Both the position numbers and the translations under genes were made by a program. DNA of 64,000 nucleotides from Anianabacter salinae (lineage in GTDB: Bacteria; Pseudomonadota; Alphaproteobacteria; Rhodobacterales; Rhodobacteraceae), in assembly GCF_019061145.1 (NCBI RefSeq), contig NZ_JAHQZS010000004.1, forward strand, positions 124,001-188,000. Reading direction: 5' to 3'. Positions 59,466 through 64,000 of this stretch are shown here, in pieces (position 1 is the stretch's first letter; each line of letters begins with the position of its first letter). The notes below the pieces were generated by a model. The model saw nothing but the letters and a program-made list of their open reading frames with translations. It made no database searches and was not told the origin of the DNA.

Positions 59466-61187
59466 CTAGACCGGCAAGCCCACGACGAAGCGGGCGCCCA
59501 GCGGCTGCGACGTCACGTCCGCGTCGGTCGGGCGGATGTTCTCGGCCCAGATCACCCCGCCATGCGCCTCGACGATCTGCTTCGAGATCGCAAGGCCAAG
59601 CCCCGAGTTGTTGCCGAACTGGCCTTCGGGACGCTCGGAATAGAAGCGGTTGAAGATCTTGGTCAGCGCCTGTTCGGGGATGCCCGGCCCGGTATCCTCG
59701 ACCACGATCAGCACCCGGTTCTCGCGCCAGCGCGCCCAGACCCGGATCGCATCCCCGTCCTCGCAGAACGAAATCGCGTTCGAGATCAGGTTGACGAACA
59801 CCTGCGCCAGCCGCGCCTCGAGTCCCTGGATCACGATGGGATCGCCGGGCATGTCGGTGATGAAGTCGACGCCTTTCCCGCGCGCCTCGTTGCCGAGGTA
59901 ATCAGTCAGATTGCGCAGCATCTTGAGAAGATCGAAGGCTTCCTCGTCTTCCTTGACCAGTTCGCTGTCGAGCCGCGATGCGTTCGAGATGTCGCTGACC
60001 AGCCGGTCGAGGCGCTGGATGTCATGCTCGATGACTTCCAGCAGGCGTTCGCGGTGGTCGTCGCGCTTGGTCATGCGCAGGGTACCGATGGCCGAGCGCA
60101 GGCTGGCCAGCGGGTTCTTGATCTCGTGCGCGACATCGGCCGCGAATTGTTCGTTCGCGTCGATCCGGTCGTAAAGCGCCGCCACCATCCCGCGAAGTGC
60201 GCCCGACAGGCGACCGATCTCGTCAGGGCGGCCCGACAGGTCGGGGATGCGGATGCGCCCCGTCGACTTGCGGCCGGAATTGCGGTCGCGGCCCATTTCG
60301 GCGGCAGCGGCAAGATCGGCCAGCGGGTTGGCGATGGTCGAGGCCAGAACAAGGCTCAGGCCGATGGAGACGAGGATCGCGATGACGAACATCTGCAACA
60401 CCTGCTCGCGCTCGGCACGCACCAGCGCGTCGATCTCGCCAGCCTCGGTGTTCAGGCCCAGCACGGCCACCGGCACACCGCCCGACAGGATCGGCGTCGC
60501 CACGGCAAAGATCGTGTCCGAGCGTTCATCCTGCCCGCTGACAGACCGCGTCTGCCCTTCGAGAGAGGCCGCGACAAGCGGCGACAGCAGGTCGGGCGCG
60601 ACCGGCACGGCGCGGTCGTCTTGCGGCACGATCAGGCCATAAAGCGATTTCCACATGCCCGTCAGGAAGTCGGTGATGAGGGTCGAGCGCGGCTCTTCGC
60701 CGATGCCTTCCAGCCCGGCGACGGGCTGACGGGCGACTGCGGACGAGTCGGCGATCATCTCGCCCTCGGGGCCGAAGATCCTGATCCCCACGCCGGGCGG
60801 CAGAGTCATCGCGGCGATGGCATCCTCGGCGGTCGCAGCGTCCAGCGCCGCGCTGCCGCCGCCCGCCAGCCGCGCCTCGACGATGTCGGCCATCAGTTGC
60901 GCGTCGATCACCAGCGACCGCTCGCTTTGCGCGACAAGGCTCTGGCGGGCGGGGCTGAGATACAGAACGCCCGCGACAAGCACGATCATCGCCAGCAGGT
61001 TGAAGGTGATGATCTTGCGGGCCAGCGGCGAGCGATTGACGTTGAGAACCTTGCGCTCACGCTTGGAGCGCATCGCGGCGTCGGCCTGACCGGGCAGCGT
61101 CACCCAGTCCTCACCAAGGACCAGGTCCGCATCGCGTTCACGCCGAGAGTGATCCTCGGGCATCGTGATATCCGCCGCTGCCACCAT
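59466..61187 (-). CDS. chvG: Sensor histidine kinase ChvG
   Basis: A 573-residue membrane kinase. The cytosolic N-terminus is about 55 residues. The first transmembrane helix is near 'IITFNLLAMIVLVAGVLYL', then a large periplasmic sensing region, a second helix, HAMP, the H-box 'VAHEIKNPLASLRSAIGT' and the ATPase domain 'NLISNAISFCEDGD', 'VEDTGPGIPEQA', 'NNSGLGLAISKQIV'. ChvG (ExoS) senses acid/envelope signals in rhizobia and agrobacteria. The ATG shares one base with the chvI stop. Confidence 0.95.
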   Translation of the reverse strand: MVAAADITMPEDHSRRERDADLVLGEDWVTLPGQADAAMRSKRERKVLNVNRSPLARKIITFNLLAMIVLVAGVLYLSPARQSLVAQSERSLVIDAQLMADIVEARLAGGGSAALDAATAEDAIAAMTLPPGVGIRIFGPEGEMIADSSAVARQPVAGLEGIGEEPRSTLITDFLTGMWKSLYGLIVPQDDRAVPVAPDLLSPLVAASLEGQTRSVSGQDERSDTIFAVATPILSGGVPVAVLGLNTEAGEIDALVRAEREQVLQMFVIAILVSIGLSLVLASTIANPLADLAAAAEMGRDRNSGRKSTGRIRIPDLSGRPDEIGRLSGALRGMVAALYDRIDANEQFAADVAHEIKNPLASLRSAIGTLRMTKRDDHRERLLEVIEHDIQRLDRLVSDISNASRLDSELVKEDEEAFDLLKMLRNLTDYLGNEARGKGVDFITDMPGDPIVIQGLEARLAQVFVNLISNAISFCEDGDAIRVWARWRENRVLIVVEDTGPGIPEQALTKIFNRFYSERPEGQFGNNSGLGLAISKQIVEAHGGVIWAENIRPTDADVTSQPLGARFVVGLPV

Positions 61188-61888
61188 TACTCTTCGTTGT
61201 ACCGGTAACCGATACCATAAAGCGTCTCGATCGCCGAGAATTCCTCGTCCACCGACCGCATCTTCTTGCGCAGGCGCTTGATGTGGCTGTCGATGGTGCG
61301 GTCGTCGACATAAACCTGATCGTCATAGGCGACGTCCATCAGCTGATCGCGGCTTTTCACGAAGCCGGGGCGCTGGGCCAGCGCTTGCAGCAGCAGGAAT
61401 TCCGTCACGGTCAGCGACACGTCCTTGCCTTTCCAGCTGACCGAATGGCGCAGCGGGTCCATGCTCAATTCGCCGCGCACCATGACCTTGGACGCCTCGG
61501 TGTCGCCGACTTCGCCGGTTTCAATGGCTTCCTGACGGCGCAGCAGCGCGCGGATGCGTTCCACCAGCAGACGCTGCGAAAACGGCTTGCGCACGTAATC
61601 GTCCGCGCCCATCCGCAGCCCCAGCACCTCGTCGATCTCGTCGTCCTTGGAGGTCAGGAAGATCACCGGCATGGTGGTTTTCTGGCGCAGCCGCTGCAAC
61701 AGGTCCATCCCGTCCATCCGGGGCATCTTGATGTCCAGAACGGCCAGTTCGGGAAGGCGTTTGTTGAAGGCATCGAGGGCGGATTGCCCATCGTTGTAGG
61801 TTTCAACCTCGAAACCCTCGGCCTCGAGAGTCATTGAAACCGACGTCAGGATGTTCCTGTCGTCGTCGACCAGTGCAATCCTCGACAT
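61187..61888 (-). CDS. chvI: Response regulator ChvI
   Basis: A 233-residue OmpR/PhoB-class regulator. The receiver domain has D8-D10, phosphoacceptor D52 ('[12 protein letters not shown]') and K in 'YVRKPFS'. The winged helix has '[31 protein letters not shown]' and ends '[11 protein letters not shown]'. The ATG at 61888 has AAGGA 7 nt before and matches the family; the frame continues open to 61951. It heads the operon chvI-chvG-hprK-rapZ-EIIA-HPr and is divergent from pckA. Confidence 0.96.
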   Translation of the reverse strand: MSRIALVDDDRNILTSVSMTLEAEGFEVETYNDGQSALDAFNKRLPELAVLDIKMPRMDGMDLLQRLRQKTTMPVIFLTSKDDEIDEVLGLRMGADDYVRKPFSQRLLVERIRALLRRQEAIETGEVGDTEASKVMVRGELSMDPLRHSVSWKGKDVSLTVTEFLLLQALAQRPGFVKSRDQLMDVAYDDQVYVDDRTIDSHIKRLRKKMRSVDEEFSAIETLYGIGYRYNEE

Positions 61889-61944
61889 GCGAAGTTCCTT
61901 ATACTGCTCTTGTTGCCTGCTTTTTTGGGCATATTCCCTGCAAC

Positions 61945-62186
61945 GTACCATGGAATCAACAAGGAACTGCGAATCACCTTGCAGGCACCAAGCCAGAGAA
62001 GCGAATTTTTCCCAATAGATGACTAATTTGTCTCAGGTTCGGCGAAGGTTCGCCCGGTGACCGCTAGCGGTTGCGCTAACCTGCGACTGGTTGCGCTAAC
62101 GTCTCCGAAGCTTCTGTTACTGTCCAAAGTCCACATGTTAGAAAGTTGCGCGGCCCCCGGCGCCGCTTTGCACTTGTACCATGGAA
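61945..62186. repeat. Two copies of GTACCATGGAA flanking the chvI/pckA intergenic region
   Basis: GTACCATGGAA occurs at 61945-61955 (57 nt before chvI) and 62176-62186 (38 nt before pckA), both in plus-strand orientation. Each sits near a gene start. On the minus strand TTGATT-N17-GAATAT upstream of chvI overlaps the first copy. The rest of this 335-nt gap holds the pckA operator-like repeats and no gene. Confidence 0.45.
62061..62100 (+). promoter_or_regulatory. Tandem operator-like repeats upstream of pckA
   Basis: The 12-mer GGTTGCGCTAAC occurs at 62069-62080 and 62089-62100, exactly 20 bp apart, two helical turns. A perfect palindrome CCGCTAGCGG lies just before (62061-62070). Each 12-mer is an imperfect GTTAGC|GCTAAC palindrome with a central CG, the form of LacI-family operators. 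They lie 124-155 nt before the pckA ATG, where repressor binding would cover a promoter. Confidence 0.6.
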
Positions 62187-62223
62187 CGACCGATCGACGA
62201 TCGGCTTTAGGAGCATCAGGAAC

Positions 62224-63822
62224 ATGACATCCGGACGGGTAAACCAGAGCCAGCGCTTGGAAGATCAAGGGATCTCGGAGCTCGGTGATGTCTATTACAA
62301 CCTGCTTGAACCGGCGCTGGTCGAAATCGCCCTGAAGAACGGCGAGGGAACGCTTGGCCTTGGCGGCACGATGCTGGTCGAGACGGGCAAGCACACCGGC
62401 CGCTCGCCCAAGGACAAGTTCGTGGTCCGCACCCCCGCCGTCGAGAACGCGATCTGGTGGGAAAACAACGCGCCGATGGCGCCTGCGTCCTTCGATCTGC
62501 TCTACGACGACATGATCGCCCACATGAAGGGGCGCGACTATCACGTTCAGGACCTCTTTGGCGGCGCTGATCCTGCGCACCGGCTCGACGTGCGCATCGT
62601 GACCGAGCTGGCATGGCACGCGCTGTTCATCCGCCACCTTCTGCGCCGCCCCACCCGGCAAGAGCTGGACACGTTCACGCCCGAGTTCACGATCATCAAC
62701 TGCCCGACCTTCAAGGCCGACCCGTCCAGGCACGGCTGCCGGTCGGAAACGGTGATCGCGCTGAACTTTGACCGCAAGCTGATCCTGATTGGCGGCACCG
62801 AGTATGCGGGCGAGAACAAGAAATCGGTGTTCACCCTGCTCAACTACCTGCTGCCCGAGAAGGGCGTGATGCCGATGCACTGTTCGGCCAACCACGCGCC
62901 GAACAACCCCGTCGACACCGCCGTCTTCTTCGGCCTGTCGGGCACCGGCAAGACCACCCTGTCGGCAGACCCGGCGCGCGTGCTGATCGGCGATGACGAA
63001 CATGGCTGGTCCGATCGCGGCACCTTCAACTTCGAAGGCGGCTGCTATGCCAAGACCATCAACCTGTCCGCCGAGGCAGAGCCCGAGATCTTTGCCACGA
63101 CGCGCAAGTTCGGCACCGTGATCGAAAACATGGTGTTCGACCCCGAGACGCTGGAGCTTGATTTCGACGACGACTCGCTGACCGCGAACATGCGCTGCGC
63201 CTATCCGCTCGAGTATATCTCGAACGCGTCGGGCACCGCATTGGGCGGCCATCCCAAGAACATCATCATGCTCACCTGCGACGCCTTCGGAGTGCTGCCG
63301 CCCATCGCGCGGCTGACCCCGGCGCAGGCGATGTATCACTTCCTGTCGGGCTTCACCTCCAAGGTGGCGGGAACCGAGCGCGGCGTGACGGAACCCGAAC
63401 CGACCTTCTCGACCTGTTTCGGCGCGCCGTTCATGCCGCGCCGCCCCGAGGTCTACGGCAAGCTCTTGCAGGACAAGATCGCCAAGCACGGCGCGACCTG
63501 CTGGCTGGTGAATACCGGCTGGACCGGCGGCGCCTATGGCACCGGCAGCCGGATGCCGATCCGCGCCACCCGCGCGTTGCTGAGCGCCGCACTTGACGGA
63601 TCGCTCGCCGATGCGACGTTCCGCAAGGACCCGAACTTTGGCTTCGAGGTGCCCGTAGAGGTGCCCGGCGTCGCGTCGATCCTGCTCGATCCGCGCCGGA
63701 CATGGGACGACGGGACGGCCTACGACCGGCAGGCGAAAAAGCTGGTCGACATGTTCGCCGGGAACTTCGGCCAGTATGAAAGCTACATCGACGAGGACGT
63801 CCGCGCCGTCGCCATCGGCTGA
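62224..63822 (+). CDS. pckA: Phosphoenolpyruvate carboxykinase (ATP)
   Basis: A 532-residue PEPCK forming PEP and CO2 from oxaloacetate with ATP, the entry step to gluconeogenesis. The P-loop is '[16 protein letters not shown]' (about 235-250), kinase-2 '[10 protein letters not shown]', oxaloacetate-binding 'GRSPKDKF', and the metal ligands near 'HCSANHAP'. The ATG at 62224 has AGGAGC and CAGGAA before it and begins '[11 protein letters not shown]', as in related enzymes. It is divergent from chvI, as in rhizobia and Agrobacterium, and ends at a terminator. Confidence 0.97.
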   Translation: MTSGRVNQSQRLEDQGISELGDVYYNLLEPALVEIALKNGEGTLGLGGTMLVETGKHTGRSPKDKFVVRTPAVENAIWWENNAPMAPASFDLLYDDMIAHMKGRDYHVQDLFGGADPAHRLDVRIVTELAWHALFIRHLLRRPTRQELDTFTPEFTIINCPTFKADPSRHGCRSETVIALNFDRKLILIGGTEYAGENKKSVFTLLNYLLPEKGVMPMHCSANHAPNNPVDTAVFFGLSGTGKTTLSADPARVLIGDDEHGWSDRGTFNFEGGCYAKTINLSAEAEPEIFATTRKFGTVIENMVFDPETLELDFDDDSLTANMRCAYPLEYISNASGTALGGHPKNIIMLTCDAFGVLPPIARLTPAQAMYHFLSGFTSKVAGTERGVTEPEPTFSTCFGAPFMPRRPEVYGKLLQDKIAKHGATCWLVNTGWTGGAYGTGSRMPIRATRALLSAALDGSLADATFRKDPNFGFEVPVEVPGVASILLDPRRTWDDGTAYDRQAKKLVDMFAGNFGQYESYIDEDVRAVAIG

Positions 63823-63879
63823 GGTCCCACGCGATTCCTTGAAAAGGAATCGTCAAGAAGTCTTTGAAAGACTTTTCAG

Positions 63880-63901
63880 CGGCCCGCCCAACGGTGGGCC
63901 G
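63880..63901 (+). terminator. Terminator after pckA
   Basis: CGGCCCGCC (63880-63888), loop CAAC, GGTGGGCCG (63893-63901; one G-T pair), then TCTTCAC. An extra AT-rich palindrome AAGTCTTT-G-AAAGACTT (63858-63874) lies just before. Confidence 0.75.
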
Positions 63902-63904
63902 TCT

Positions 63905-64000
63905 TCACATCCCCAGGACACCGCGCCGGATCAGGTTCAGCCCCGCGATCACCAGAACCGCCAGCGTCGCCTTGCGGAACCGGTCCTGGTCGAGCCGGTC
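63905..64000 (-). CDS. TauE/SafE-like permease, C-terminal fragment (cut by window edge)
   Basis: Only the last 31 residues plus stop are present on the minus strand: '...RFRKATLAVLVIAGLNLIRRGVLGM'. A 'RRATLAVLVLAGLNLIRRG'-type ending is common in TauE/SafE sulfite-exporter family proteins, so this is the likely identity, but the body of the gene lies outside. It converges with pckA; the stop is at 63905-63907. Confidence 0.5.
   Translation of the reverse strand, partial: DRLDQDRFRKATLAVLVIAGLNLIRRGVLGM

Overview
The window is a high-GC alphaproteobacterial chromosome segment, most likely Rhodobacterales (Roseobacter/Rhodobacter type). Three things point there: the r-protein and RNA polymerase sequences, the chvI-chvG-hprK-rapZ-EIIA-HPr order next to pckA, and lineage-restricted families such as DUF6473 and an alanine/glutamate-tailed L3. 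About three quarters is conserved housekeeping DNA transcribed on the minus strand.

Layout. 1-1963: RluA-family pseudouridine synthase (cut by the window edge), crcB and rarA. 2068-24540: the alpha, spc, S10 and str ribosomal clusters, read right to left from rpsL to rplQ. 24557-25891: EamA transporter and a LysM miniprotein. 25967-38121: rpoC, rpoB, rplL, rplJ, rplA, rplK, nusG, secE. 38189-44559: a glycosyltransferase-like gene, two tail-collar paralogues, tRNA-Trp(CCA), a methyltransferase, a CatB-like acetyltransferase, zntB and a second tuf. 44649-50112: lipoprotein, M48 peptidase, YjgN-like membrane protein and parC. 50233-57392 (mostly plus strand): a secreted CxxCH protein, an SDR, a HIG1-like protein, a PduO-type cobalamin adenosyltransferase, etfBA, DUF6473 and hbdA. 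57420-64000: HPr, EIIA(Man), RapZ, HPr kinase, ChvG, ChvI, then divergent pckA and the tail of a TauE/SafE-like gene.

The most unusual feature is that the universal ribosomal superoperon is split by unrelated genes at several junctions. A 2OG-Fe(II)-oxygenase-like gene and a secreted polysaccharide-lyase-like gene lie between rplP and rpmC. A Tat-exported metallo-beta-lactamase-fold protein lies between rpmD and rplO. A CsbD stress protein lies between adk and rpsM. Collar and glycosyltransferase genes lie between tRNA-Trp and secE. At the three insertions inside the S10/spc/alpha clusters I can read a terminator hairpin and, before the next ribosomal block, a promoter-like sequence, so the operon appears re-segmented rather than just interrupted. 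The oxygenase beside rplP is notable because uL16 is a known target of 2OG oxygenases in other bacteria. The csbD gene carries an EcfG-like promoter. pckA and hbdA share a GTTAGCGC/GCGCTAAC motif that suggests a common repressor.

I saw no CRISPR array, rRNA gene, insertion sequence, integrase or complete prophage. Assignments are by reading translations and motifs; no database search was run.
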